Positions 56,901-63,895 of a stretch of DNA of 64,000 bases are shown here, one piece after another. Made by a program: the position numbers and the translations under genes. Every line of letters begins with the position of its first letter. The stretch's first letter is position 1. The stretch is taken from the NCBI RefSeq assembly GCF_017313265.1, contig NZ_JAFLQZ010000004.1, forward strand, positions 62,001-126,000, in the 5' to 3' direction. Below the pieces are notes generated by a model that saw nothing but the letters and a program-made list of their open reading frames with translations, searched no databases and was not told where the DNA came from. Origin of the DNA: Hymenobacter telluris (GTDB lineage: Bacteria; Bacteroidota; Bacteroidia; Cytophagales; Hymenobacteraceae).

Positions 56901-57097
56901 GGAAACGAATCGACGGATTGGGTGAAGAACTCGGGCCGGGCGGCGCTCAGGCTGCTTTCGTAGAGCTGGCGGGTTTGGGCGTCGGTGAGGCGGAATACTT
57001 TGGTGAAGTAGCTGCGCTGGCGAGCCTGGGGCAGTTTCTGCTGGGCCAGTAGCGTGCAGGGCAACAGTAAGAACAGGGCAAGTAGGCATCGGAACAT
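50939..57097 (-). CDS. alpha-2-macroglobulin-like protein with internal SusC-type regulatory and plug domains
   Basis: 2052 residues, signal peptide MFRCLLALFLLLPCTLLAQ, exported. Order: MG-type beta domains with an MG2-like unit (about 260-370, YFALSKPRYRPSGDTLRLKV), further MG domains to ~1110, a basic linker, a carboxypeptidase-regulatory-like Ig domain (about 1163-1232, GEGLPGVTVLVKGTTTGVST), a TonB-dependent-receptor plug with SusC signature (about 1239-1352, SEVVVVGYG ... QPLIIVDGLPFNG ... ISTKSG), the A2M domain (about 1385-1480, GWWRPTLVTDQQGRAST), and the thioester-type alpha-alpha domain (about 1575-1880) with CNEQ at 1594-1597. C-terminal receptor-like domain ends PLRFGRSASKQAEIR. 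There is no 22-strand barrel. Likely a periplasmic or outer-membrane protease trap; the plug may dock it to TonB or a receptor, which is inference. Confidence 0.88.
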   Translation of the reverse strand: MFRCLLALFLLLPCTLLAQQKLPQARQRSYFTKVFRLTDAQTRQLYESSLSAARPEFFTQSVDSFPTDSVRLAYRRPLPAGYYLVAHTEGPKLVYWLRSVTDRQLTVVDNQVDLTVLVRDSLGNLLENARVTLPKGQPVPYDAATHAYRLPGKTARAGLLAVEQGGRTTFHALEQTFPYAQSAARRPAWSWRRVVGRVVYGFPLGYLTRPARSLVYSLLHPSYAITGPVGLLRSVFSEDVRYARQNRREGKRQSGWVSYFALSKPRYRPSGDTLRLKVRILRQRDGRPYNRSLEVRFSANYQENHRPLARLKPVRPGTYEYVLPLSDTLGLRADQTVQVYLSQPGPSGEMLASASFRLEDYELNNTRYTLRAGETPHRRGTTQALFLRGQDANELNLLDARVRLSVTPQNVGSFPGRQVFVPDTLWTRAQPLDATGETRLNLPETALPPANLTYAVQATFLNGDNEQRQQAASVNYLLDPGEITLALQHDSVVARYQVRGQESARPATLTVETINFNGLNTRRTSRVQLPLVLPVDPRATLYRLTDADDHQAALVINTTDADLQLRSDRSHDSIALVVDNPRQLNFWYYLYRGNELVQRGYGPNLALALPAPSTEPWYASVHYFWAGRLQTAEYNVPLPQHRLLVHADQPQVVYPGQRIQLSYTVTDGGGRPVPNADLTSYAHTSKFEVAEAPNMPDFEPAVAGRISLRRFQLGGGGENHSEAAAQKPLAWGAWRRQLGLDSLRFYQFLYPDFGAFYEYQRAPGGITQLSPFVVDSGRVQPAVAVYVDGLPVYVAAVNQEEPFALVADSGRHTVAIRTPNRLITLRDVYLRHQHKLTLGIDPNQPCHELTVEKRGPLSPQELQELQRFLVLVDKNQLDERVLLRQGNRLQPLGAGRPVASRNSGTSYSYTSYNRYDRTTYHLGGPFRPDSVLLRRTDGMRRRFLLEPNYRYTFEPTLLKMRCVQGNEFPALNQAANFAVLPFTDFAYTEADMLPRPATNFYRGYTPEPVLNNPYSTPVGQGRLVLREPTRKAEERESLPSVLYTLVSQPGNAKFVRLERYLPQTIHALPAGRYRVALLLADSTVLAPNADIRIQPNGATYVQLERADLLPKGPAAKTLRRRFQRLVRERLPKPVLPSEQELREERREIKVTVPVVPQAGWRVQRGRVTGATTGEGLPGVTVLVKGTTTGVSTQADGSFELSVPPTGVLIFSSVGFVSQEHRLDGRDISVAMSEDTKQLSEVVVVGYGAPQSRMSVTGSVSTITSNALQGRAAGVAISGQPGGALAVRIRGASTVSGGGQPLIIVDGLPFNGQQSDLDPDDISSMKVLKNTDAAAIYGSRAASGVIIISTKSGIGGQTARGLNAGAATGPDGLPLTGRDPRLALRRRFSDSGWWRPTLVTDQQGRASTSVTVPDDITGWNTFVLASDNHARTGSFTAFMRSFKAVMGELAAPRFLIQGDRVQLIGKTLNYLPDTAQATTTFRIGDGPAHSQRHAVATAVLDTLTFTAPVGVDSVAVSFALTQPNGYQDGELRHIPVLPAGTRERVGTFAVLTAADTTLTLAVRPELGEMTVRLESDPLPTLLEEIRHVQRYAYLCNEQAASKLKTLLLEQRIRETLKQEFTGEKDVNRLIRHLLRGRPAKQLLWGTWANAPVSPWATLHVLEALLQAEQQGYSVKFDRDAIRSYLLKQLDYAFAEAAVRNALSTTPVGQRIDQLYFRSDDDRIRLLHALHRLGAQPDFRSYVARMEREQKGRQPLDRYLALANLRQQLGLPFQLDTLRRYRLRTELGGAFYADTLRLGSYYRYLLSDRIGNTLLAYRLLRAKGGQDAELTRIRTYLLQQRRTYSHWSSTYEAATILETIAPDLLVPGGNGLVARTQLSGALTQSVEKFPFEVKVPAAAGPLTLHKEGGLPVYATAYQSFWNAAPEAKAAPFVVRTTLAGQEGSRVKLRAGQPTELLVTVDVKAEARYVLLEVPIPAGCSYGEKERGNYFEVHREYLRHQVGIFMDVLPIGRHTFRVALQPRYRGRYTINPAKAELMYFPLRFGRSASKQAEIR

Positions 57098-57526
57098 AGG
57101 CGGGACGGATAGAGCGTTTCTCTACCGATGCGCCGCCCCGCCCGATTCCACACGCAGTAGTGTGTTTTTTTCAGGACAACTCAGAAAATTGTCTGAGTGC
57201 ATGGTTACTCAAGCGGTTGTCAGGTTAGTGCAGGGGCAGTAGCGCGAAGCCTTTGCTTCGCGTTTGGGTTGAATAAGCACCGCTAGGCTCACACGCGAAG
57301 CAAAGGCTTCGCGCTACATCGGTTAGTTACCTGTTCACCAGGCTGGTAACGGCGCTAAGAGCGTGGATTTCTGCCGTTGGCTCCGTCATGCAGCGCTTCC
57401 CGTTACTCCCTTCTCAACCGCCGGTACTTGCAGGCGCACAGCAAAAAAATTTTACTGATTCTGGGTGAAACGCAATTTTTGGCCCCACTCTTGAGTTTAT
57501 ACCAGCACACCAAACTTGTTTTCGGT
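57098..57526. other. 429-bp intergenic region between divergent genes
   Basis: Contains the GTAGCGCGAAGC palindrome (57239-57317), a small dyad actcaga/tctgagt near 57179-57198, and a cacac/gtgtg stem with a T-run near 57149-57171. No exact TAnnTTTG box was found for either gene. Confidence 0.4.
57239..57317. repeat. REP-like palindrome GTAGCGCGAAGC...
   Basis: Perfect 25-bp inverted repeat (57239-57263 and 57293-57317) with a 29-nt loop. Each arm is itself a small palindrome (gcgaagc-ctt-tgcttcgc type), so the DNA can fold as one long or two short hairpins, the layout of bipartite REP/BIME elements. Confidence 0.75.
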
Positions 57527-57763
57527 ATGATCAGGACCCTGCTGTTGTTGTTTGCCTTGTTACTCGTGAGCGGCGTGGAGCCGACCGAAGCGGCCCGCCC
57601 CACGGCCTACGCCCGCGCCAAAATGAAAGGCCGGCTGTACACGCACCGCCCCAGCTACAAAATCTACAAAGGACACCGCAACCGGGGCAAACGCAGCCTG
57701 TTTGGTGCCCGCAAAAGCCACTCGAAAGTGAAACGCAGCCCTACCCGCGCCAGCCGCATCTAA
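57527..57763 (+). CDS. small secreted basic peptide with HRPxYxxYKG motif (B)
   Basis: 78 residues: signal peptide MIRTLLLLFALLLVSGVEPTEA, then a strongly basic Arg/Lys/Ser/Tyr-rich mature part. HRPSYKIYKG at 40-49 matches HRPNYTYYKG of the peptide at 48790. The tail is Lys/Arg-rich (KSHSKVKRSPTRASRI). Start ATG 57527 gives a clean signal peptide. Mature form of ~56 residues with very high pI; could bind nucleic acid, LPS or polyanions, unproven. Confidence 0.7.
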   Translation: MIRTLLLLFALLLVSGVEPTEAARPTAYARAKMKGRLYTHRPSYKIYKGHRNRGKRSLFGARKSHSKVKRSPTRASRI

Positions 57764-57796
57764 GTAGCCGCCGCGCTTTCCCTTTTCGGCCGGCTA

Positions 57797-57835
57797 CGCA
57801 ACGCCTTTCTCTACGCCGTAGGGAAAGGCGTTGCG
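57797..57835 (+). terminator. terminator of peptide B, overlapping the RlaP stop
   Basis: cgcaacgcctttc and its complement gaaaggcgttgcg with a 13-nt loop, then cttttt. The stop codon of the convergent RlaP gene (57811-57813) sits in the loop. Confidence 0.8.
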
Positions 57836-58971
57836 CTTTTTGCGGCGGCATACCACGCCTGCCGCACCTGCACCAGCAGCTGCTCGGCGGCTTCGGGGTT
57901 GGGGGCTTCGGGTAGCGCGGAGGTAGCAAAGGCGGCCTCTACCCTGTCCACGAGCACCTCGGCTTCGGTTACCAGCTGCTCGTACTCAAACGCGCCGCGG
58001 CGGATTTCAAGCAGGAATTCCCGGTCGGGGCGGCGGACGTGAATCTGCCCCTCGGTGGCAATTTCCTCGGCCATGCGCAACAGCCGAAACACGTGCAGCA
58101 TGTTTTTGGCATCGTAGTTTTTGCCGTGCTGCACGGTGTTCTGGTACCGTTCGGGGTTGCGCTTCTGCTCCCACTCCTTGTACTCCCGAAACACCCGGCA
58201 GTAGGTGCTATAGCCGTTGCGGTTAAAACTCAGATACGCAACAGGAGCCTCCCCCTTCGGCACCGCCGACAGCAACACGTCCTGCGAGGTTTCCGGGTCG
58301 CGCACCAGGCCCCGGTAGTGGTGGCGCTGCTCGGGCGTTTCGTCCACAAACACGGCGTATAAGTCATTGAGGTGATTCACGTTGGAGAGGCCACACTGGC
58401 GGGCCGTGTAGCCGCGCCGGTCCAGCCAGGTGGCTACCGGCTGCGCGCCCGCCCCCACTGTCACGTAGCAGAAGTCCAGCACCGATTTGCGGCTGGGCGG
58501 CTCGGGCTGATTGATTTTCTTGTTCAAGCCTTTAGCCTTCCGAATCTGGGCTACGGCGTACTCGGCGAAGCTCTGGCGGCACAGCTTGGAGAGGAAATCC
58601 TCGGCCCGAAACACCTCGAACAGCGGGTGGCGGTACACCACGCAATCCGCGGGCGTGCCAAGCAGTTCCAGCACCGTGGGGTTGTTTTTGAGTAGCAGCT
58701 CCACAAAGCGGCGCAGCTCATAAAACACCTCGTCGTTGGTGTCGTTGGCCACCTGGGGCACGTAGTGGAGGCCGTAGAACTCGGTTTCGGGCAGAATGAA
58801 CACGCCTTTCAGGTCGGTATCGGAGTGCGGCAGGTGGGTGCCGTAGGCGCGGCTGCCGCTGATGGCCTCGAAAAGAATCAGGTTGCGCTGGCGCAGGTCG
58901 GCTATCTGAATCACGGATTCTGCAGATTTATCGGATTGCACGGATTTTGTAGACGGGGTGGTGTAGTGCAT
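57811..58971 (-). CDS. RlaP-type nucleotidyltransferase (PF10127), copy 1
   Basis: 386 residues. Pol-beta-fold nucleotidyltransferase: GSRAYG at 39-44, then SDTDLKGVFI with catalytic Asp 51 and 53. The middle and C-terminal helical region (NPTVLELLG, SFAEYAVAQIRKAKGLNKKI, MLHVFRLLRMAEEIA) is the RlaP/YcgL pattern. The family was proposed to act with RNA ligases in RNA repair; the activity here is untested. A second member follows 111 bp upstream at 59083, same strand, separated by a repeat. Confidence 0.88.
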   Translation of the reverse strand: MHYTTPSTKSVQSDKSAESVIQIADLRQRNLILFEAISGSRAYGTHLPHSDTDLKGVFILPETEFYGLHYVPQVANDTNDEVFYELRRFVELLLKNNPTVLELLGTPADCVVYRHPLFEVFRAEDFLSKLCRQSFAEYAVAQIRKAKGLNKKINQPEPPSRKSVLDFCYVTVGAGAQPVATWLDRRGYTARQCGLSNVNHLNDLYAVFVDETPEQRHHYRGLVRDPETSQDVLLSAVPKGEAPVAYLSFNRNGYSTYCRVFREYKEWEQKRNPERYQNTVQHGKNYDAKNMLHVFRLLRMAEEIATEGQIHVRRPDREFLLEIRRGAFEYEQLVTEAEVLVDRVEAAFATSALPEAPNPEAAEQLLVQVRQAWYAAAKSATPFPTA

Positions 58972-59000
58972 GGCAACCTTGTCCCTGATGCCTTTCCTTG

Positions 59001-59080
59001 TTGGAGAGGGGTGCGTTCAATGATTAGCATACTGTATGTCGGCTGGCACCCCTCTCTTTTGGAGAGGGGCCGGGGGTGAG
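59001..59080. repeat. ttggagagggg repeat element
   Basis: Two direct copies of ttggagagggg (59001-59011 and 59059-59069) with inverted segments gagaggggtgc / gcacccctctc, and cccctctc-ttttg-gagagggg as a second hairpin. It fills the gap between the two RlaP genes up to the stop codon. Resembles widespread intergenic GGAGAGGGGCCGGGGGTGAGG repeats of several phyla. Confidence 0.6.
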
Positions 59081-59082
59081 GT

Positions 59083-59859
59083 CTACGGGCGTGCCTCACC
59101 CCGCAATAGCCACGCCCGAAACAGCGCATCCAGCTCCGGCGTGGGGTCGGCGTGACGCAATACCGGCAGCGTGTCGCGGGCGGCAACGGCGGCTTCGTAT
59201 TCGGTTTGCAGATACTCAACCAGCGCGGCGGGGCGCGGCACGGTGGTTTTTTCGTCGGCGGTGGCTTTGCGGGCCAGTAGCTCCTCTACCGGCCCGTTCA
59301 GCTCGGGCGGCAGCAAGGCCAGCAGCTTGCTGAATTCCATCGGCGGCACTTCGGTGGGGCGCTGCTGAATCCAGCGGGCGGCCAGCGTGGAGCGCAGGGC
59401 GTAGAACAGCCGTTTCAGGCGTACGTCCTGGCCGGTCAGGTCGTCCGTCACGCCGCGTCGCATCAGGCCGGCGTAGTGGTGCAGGCCGGCCCGCGGGTTC
59501 CAGCAGGCGGGTAGCATGGGTTCCAGCGCCGCCCGGAACCCAGTTGCCGCTTGGTACACCACCGGCGACTGTAGCCATTCGAACAGCGCCGCGTTGGAAC
59601 CGCGCAGCAGCTTTAGGGCTTTGCGCAATTCCCAGCCGGCCAGGTCCAGCTCGTCGTCCACCGGGAAATTCAGGGTGTCGGGGCCGTCGTCCAGGGTTAG
59701 GTACCAGTCGGCCGGATGGGCGTAGATAAAGCGCACATCGTAGTCGGAATCCGGCGAGGGGAAGCCCCAGGCCCGGCTGCCCGACTCACAGGCGTACAGG
59801 ATGCAAACGTGGTGGGTGGCTTCGAGTTGAGTGAGGGCAGTTTGGATACGGGCGTGCAT
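59083..59859 (-). CDS. RlaP-type nucleotidyltransferase (PF10127), copy 2
   Basis: 258 residues. GSRAWG at 27-32 and SDYDVRFIY with Asp 39 and 41 give the nucleotidyltransferase core; LTLDDGPDTLNF, DLAGWELRKALKLLRGSNAALFEWL and HHYAGLMRRG follow as in YcgL/RlaP proteins. Shorter than its neighbour and diverged, so an old paralogue rather than a recent duplication. A TACCTTTA element upstream (minus strand) may be its -7 box. Confidence 0.88.
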   Translation of the reverse strand: MHARIQTALTQLEATHHVCILYACESGSRAWGFPSPDSDYDVRFIYAHPADWYLTLDDGPDTLNFPVDDELDLAGWELRKALKLLRGSNAALFEWLQSPVVYQAATGFRAALEPMLPACWNPRAGLHHYAGLMRRGVTDDLTGQDVRLKRLFYALRSTLAARWIQQRPTEVPPMEFSKLLALLPPELNGPVEELLARKATADEKTTVPRPAALVEYLQTEYEAAVAARDTLPVLRHADPTPELDALFRAWLLRGEARP

Positions 59860-59961
59860 GGAACGAAGCTAGTCAGGTCATTCGGTGGCAATGTCCAGTT
59901 AAAGGTAGCCAAGCTCGCCCGCCCCAATAGCCGGCAGCAACAAAATTCGCCAATCAGTTTC

Positions 59962-60702
59962 CTACTCCGTATCCGTGTAGGCATCGCCGCCAATGAAAAT
60001 GATGTCGGCGGTGGGGCGGGCGGGGGCACCCTTCGCGCCCAGGGCGAAAGACTTTTTTACCACCCGGCCATCGGAGTACGTTAGTTCCAGCGTGTTACCG
60101 TGCAGCTTGTAGGTCCCGTTGGCGTTGCGGGTGCGGCCGGCGGCAGCGTTGGGCGTGGAAATACCAGCGTTGAAGCCCTCGGTGAAATGCGTGGCGTCGG
60201 GGAAGTTGATTTTGCTGATGGACAAGGCATTGGTACCGTTGCCGTAGTTACCGCCACTAACCTTTTCGTAGCCCTTTTTAAGCTTTACGGCCCCGGTGTA
60301 AGCATAGGCCGGAAACCAGTTGCCGGAGCCCAGCTGGTAGTCGCTCAACTGCTTTTTGTAGTTGGTTAGCAGGTAGGTTTGGCCCTTCAGCTGCCAGGTA
60401 CCCCAGGCCATGGGCCGCTTGCTTTTCGACTGCGGCACGTTGAGGCTTTCCAGCGGCTCCTCGCCTACTTCGTAATACTCACCGTTTTCAAACAGCACCA
60501 CCGGCTCGAAGGCTATAGCCGCGGGGTAGCCGCTAACGGCCCGGAAAAACCAGCCCTGCACCGCCGGGGCGGCCAGCGGGGCCCGGTTGGGCAGGGCGGC
60601 CGTTGGGGTGGTAGCTTCAGGGAAGTGCAGGGAAGCGGGAGCAAACCCAACGAGCAGGCCAGCCAGCGCCGGCAGCAACAAATACGCGGTTTTCTTCTTC
60701 AT
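59962..60702 (-). CDS. exported beta-rich protein of unknown function (lipocalin-like)
   Basis: 246 residues with a signal peptide (MKKKTAYLLLPALAGLLVGFAPA). The mature part has a repeated strand pattern (VVLFENGEYYEVGEEPLESL, GTWQLKGQTYLLTN, GTYKLHGNTLELTYSDGRVVKKSF), where the last is the GTYxLxGNxLxLxxxDG type ending seen in Bacteroidota lipocalin-like proteins. No enzyme motif. The C-terminus TADIIFIGGDAYTDTE is acidic. Confidence 0.65.
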   Translation of the reverse strand: MKKKTAYLLLPALAGLLVGFAPASLHFPEATTPTAALPNRAPLAAPAVQGWFFRAVSGYPAAIAFEPVVLFENGEYYEVGEEPLESLNVPQSKSKRPMAWGTWQLKGQTYLLTNYKKQLSDYQLGSGNWFPAYAYTGAVKLKKGYEKVSGGNYGNGTNALSISKINFPDATHFTEGFNAGISTPNAAAGRTRNANGTYKLHGNTLELTYSDGRVVKKSFALGAKGAPARPTADIIFIGGDAYTDTE

Positions 60703-60955
60703 AGCAGAGCAGGCAGTAAAGAGAATACAACTTTAGGAGCGGCTGTATAACGAGCAGCACTAGCGTCGAGTTAGCAGCAGCTGAGTAACTACCTGAACCG
60801 GCAGCTTGGCCCGTGGTTGCTCGTGCGTAGCCGGCTACCAGGTTTCGGCGGCCCACACGTTGGCATTCGCAAGGCGCAACTGCCGAGTTTGTGGTTGTTT
60901 TGCGGCGTATTTCTACCTTCAACGCTCCTGGCCTCCTTACCAACCTCACCCTTGT

Positions 60956-61675
60956 ATGAAACGGCTTCTCTTTTCCCTGCTGGCTGCTACCCTCCTGACC
61001 ACTCCCCTGCTGGCCCAGCAAGCCGCCCCCAAGCCCGAAACCGACTGGGCCAAACTAGCCCGCTACGCCGAAGCCAACCAGCAGCTGGCCGCTCCGGTAG
61101 CGGGCACGCCCCGCGTGGTGCTGCTCGGCAATTCCATCACCGATGCTTGGCCTAAAACCGACCCCGCCTTTTTTGCCGGCAAGCCCTACGAATACATCGG
61201 GCGGGGCATCAGCGGGCAAACGTCGCCGCAAATGCTGGTGCGCTTTCGGCAGGATGTGCTGGAACTGCGGCCCACCGTGGTAGCCATTCTGGCCGGCACC
61301 AACGACGTAGCCGAAAACACTGGCCCCTACAATCAGCACGCTACCCTCAACAACATCATATCGATGGCCGAGCTGGCGCGGGCCAACGGGGTGCGGGTGG
61401 TATTGTGCTCGGTGCTGCCCGCCGCCGATTTTTGGTGGCGCAAGGGCCTGAATCCGGCACCTAAAATCGTGGCCCTCAACGAGCAAATTAAAGCCTACGC
61501 CCGCCAGCAGCACTTCGTGTACCTGGATTATCACACGGCCATGGCCGACGAGCACCAAGGCCTCCCCGCCACCTACGCCACCGACGGGGTACACCCTATT
61601 CTGGCGGGCTACCAAGTGATGGAGCCCCTGCTGCAAAAGGCCGTAGCCGAGGCCCTCAAGCACAAGCAGAAGTAA
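60956..61675 (+). CDS. secreted SGNH/GDSL hydrolase
   Basis: 239 residues with signal peptide MKRLLFSLLAATLLTTPLLAQ. Block I GNSITDAW with nucleophile S60, block II GRGISGQT with the oxyanion Gly, block III GTNDVAENTG with Asn 116, block V DGVHP with D210 and H213. Esterase, or acyl or acetyl hydrolase acting on carbohydrates, as usual for Bacteroidota members. A TACCTTCA element lies about 40 bp upstream. Confidence 0.92.
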   Translation: MKRLLFSLLAATLLTTPLLAQQAAPKPETDWAKLARYAEANQQLAAPVAGTPRVVLLGNSITDAWPKTDPAFFAGKPYEYIGRGISGQTSPQMLVRFRQDVLELRPTVVAILAGTNDVAENTGPYNQHATLNNIISMAELARANGVRVVLCSVLPAADFWWRKGLNPAPKIVALNEQIKAYARQQHFVYLDYHTAMADEHQGLPATYATDGVHPILAGYQVMEPLLQKAVAEALKHKQK

Positions 61676-61721
61676 CCCGTTTGTTTGGCGCCGTTTCCCT
61701 ACCCTACCACTTCGCACCGTC

Positions 61722-63437
61722 ATGAACTACCCTAATACCTTAGCTGCCTTAGTTTTGGGCAGTTTCATCAGCAGTGCTGCATTCGGCCAATCAGCAACGG
61801 GAACCCGCCCGGCAGGCACCCAGCCAAGCCCGGCCGCAGCTTCCGAGGCCATTAGTGCGGCCAGCATCAGCAAGTATTTGCAGGCGGTTTCTTCCGATGA
61901 AATGCTGGGCCGCAAGCCGTTCACCGCGGGTGAGCAGCGCAGCACCCAGTACCTGGCCGACGAGTTCAAGCGGCTCGGTTTGAAAGCTGTGCTGCCCGAT
62001 GGCGCGGGTGCCGGGTCGGCTACCACGTACTTTCAGCCGGTGCCGCTGGTGGAAATTACCGGCACGCCCTCCGCTACCCTGCAAATCAAAGGCAACGGCC
62101 AAAGCCTGGACCTGCACTACAAAACCGATTTTGTGGCCTTCACCCAGCGCGAGCAGCCGTTGGTGAGCGTCACGAACTCGCCGCTGGTGTTTGCCGGCTA
62201 TGGCGTGGTGGCCCCCGAGTATGGCTGGGACGACTACGCAGGCCTCGATGTGAAAGGCAAAACCGTGGTGGTGCTCGTCAACGACCCCGGCAACGCGGGC
62301 ACCGATACCACGCTGTTCAAGGGCAAGGCCATGACTTATTACGGCCGCTGGACCTACAAATACGAGGAAGCCGCCCGCCACGGCGCCGCCGGCCTGCTCA
62401 TCGTGCACGACACCAAGCCCGCAGCTTACCCCTGGAGCGTGGTGCTGAGCGGGGCCATCAGCCCGAAGCTGCGCGCCCAAACCACCAACAAAGGCGCCGA
62501 CAAATGCGCCATGGAAGGCTGGCTGACGCTGGAAGCGGCCAAACGGCTGTTCACTATTGCTGGCTCCAGCTACGAGCAGCTGTACACCGCCGCCAACACC
62601 CGCGGCTTCCGGCCCCGGCCGCTGGCTGGGCTCACGCTCACGGGCAGCATCCGCAACAAGACACGCAGCCAGACCTCGCGCAACGTGCTGGGCGTGCTGC
62701 CCGGCACCACCCGCCCCAACGAATACATTATCTACTCGGCCCACTGGGACCATTTCGGGGTGGGCAAAGCCATTGCCGGCGACTCCATCTACAACGGCGC
62801 CGTGGACGATGGCACCGGCCTGGCCGCCCTGCTCAGCATTGCCGAAGCCTTCCAGAAAACCAAGGAAAAGCCCCAGCGCAGCATTGTGTTTCTGGCCGTA
62901 ACCGGCGAAGAACAGGGCTTGCTCGGCTCGGCTTACTACGCCCAGCATCCGCCCTTCCCGCTCAACAAAACCGTGGCCGACCTGAACATGGACATGCTCT
63001 GGCCCTACGGCCCGATGAAGGACCTCACCGTTATCGGCTACGGGCAGTCGGAGCTGGAAGACTACGCCCGCGCCGCCGCCAAAGAGCAGGACCGCTACCT
63101 GCTGCCCGACCAGACGCCCGAAACCGGCATGTTCTACCGCTCCGACCACTTCAGCTTCGCCCACGTGGGCGTGCCCTCACTCTACGCCAGCGGCGGCTTC
63201 GAGAGCCGCACCGGCGGCAAGGCCAGCATTGCCCAACAGCGCCAGAACTACACCACCAACCTCTACCACAAGCCCGCCGACCAGTTCGACCCCAACTGGG
63301 ACCTGACCGGCATTGCCCAGGATGCCCAGCTTTACTTCCGCGTCGGTCAGCGCCTGGCCAGCGAAACCACGTTCCCCAAATGGCGCGCCGGCTCGGAGTT
63401 CAAGGGCGCACGGGACAAGAGCATGGGTGGGAAGTAA
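61722..63437 (+). CDS. secreted M28 zinc aminopeptidase with PA domain
   Basis: 571 residues, signal peptide (LAALVLGSFISSAAFGQ). A PA-like insert lies at about 160-260 (VFAGYGVVAPEYGWDDYAGLDVKGKTVVVLVNDPG). The M28 catalytic domain has AHWDHFG near 340 (zinc His), GAVDDGTGLAALL (bridging Asp), VTGEEQGLLGS near 392 (Glu base), LNMDML and the last His in YHKPADQFD. Degrades peptides in periplasm or outside. Follows the SGNH gene by 46 bp, so co-transcription is likely. Confidence 0.92.
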   Translation: MNYPNTLAALVLGSFISSAAFGQSATGTRPAGTQPSPAAASEAISAASISKYLQAVSSDEMLGRKPFTAGEQRSTQYLADEFKRLGLKAVLPDGAGAGSATTYFQPVPLVEITGTPSATLQIKGNGQSLDLHYKTDFVAFTQREQPLVSVTNSPLVFAGYGVVAPEYGWDDYAGLDVKGKTVVVLVNDPGNAGTDTTLFKGKAMTYYGRWTYKYEEAARHGAAGLLIVHDTKPAAYPWSVVLSGAISPKLRAQTTNKGADKCAMEGWLTLEAAKRLFTIAGSSYEQLYTAANTRGFRPRPLAGLTLTGSIRNKTRSQTSRNVLGVLPGTTRPNEYIIYSAHWDHFGVGKAIAGDSIYNGAVDDGTGLAALLSIAEAFQKTKEKPQRSIVFLAVTGEEQGLLGSAYYAQHPPFPLNKTVADLNMDMLWPYGPMKDLTVIGYGQSELEDYARAAAKEQDRYLLPDQTPETGMFYRSDHFSFAHVGVPSLYASGGFESRTGGKASIAQQRQNYTTNLYHKPADQFDPNWDLTGIAQDAQLYFRVGQRLASETTFPKWRAGSEFKGARDKSMGGK

Positions 63438-63577
63438 GCGAAGCCCATTTTTCAGAACTATAGTATTAGCTATCCACCTCAACCGTTATGCAGTAAACGC
63501 CAGCAACTCATTGTTACTGAGTTAACCAGTCGTTTTCTCGTGCGGTGGAACCCTGAAACCAGCGAGTTTGAAGATAT

Positions 63578-63895
63578 ATGATAAACAATACTGATAATAC
63601 CCGCCGATGGCTGGAAGCCGGAAAACAGATTGGCAAAAACTTTAGCTATACAAAAGACAATAAGCTCTATTACGCATCAGTAGGCATCCAGAAATGTGGT
63701 AGCGTATATAAGCTTTACTTTGATGAAATAGAGGAATCACAGATGGGCGCACACGAGGATTATCTATTGGAAGAAATAATAGATGTTCAACAATTCAACC
63801 AGCTATCAGCGCTAGTATATCAGAAAACCGGCTTGCAATTAGATACGCTGACACCTCTAAAAGGCCAGAAGATATTTAATCCAGATTTTCACTAA
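63578..63895 (+). CDS. orphan small protein of unknown function
   Basis: 105 residues, no signal peptide, A/T-rich DNA relative to neighbours. MINNTDNTRRWLEAGKQIGKNF, then strands VGIQKCGSVYKLYFDEIEE and an acidic helix DYLLEEIIDVQQFNQLSALVYQKTG. Composition resembles small immunity-type or phage-like proteins, but I recognise no family. Nothing can be said of the ~100 bp after it, which runs to the window edge. Confidence 0.55.
   Translation: MINNTDNTRRWLEAGKQIGKNFSYTKDNKLYYASVGIQKCGSVYKLYFDEIEESQMGAHEDYLLEEIIDVQQFNQLSALVYQKTGLQLDTLTPLKGQKIFNPDFH

Noticed and set aside
61791..63164. A 457-codon open frame antisense to the M28 peptidase gene
   Set aside because: Same cause: GC3 bias; His/Gly/Val-rich translation with no domain.
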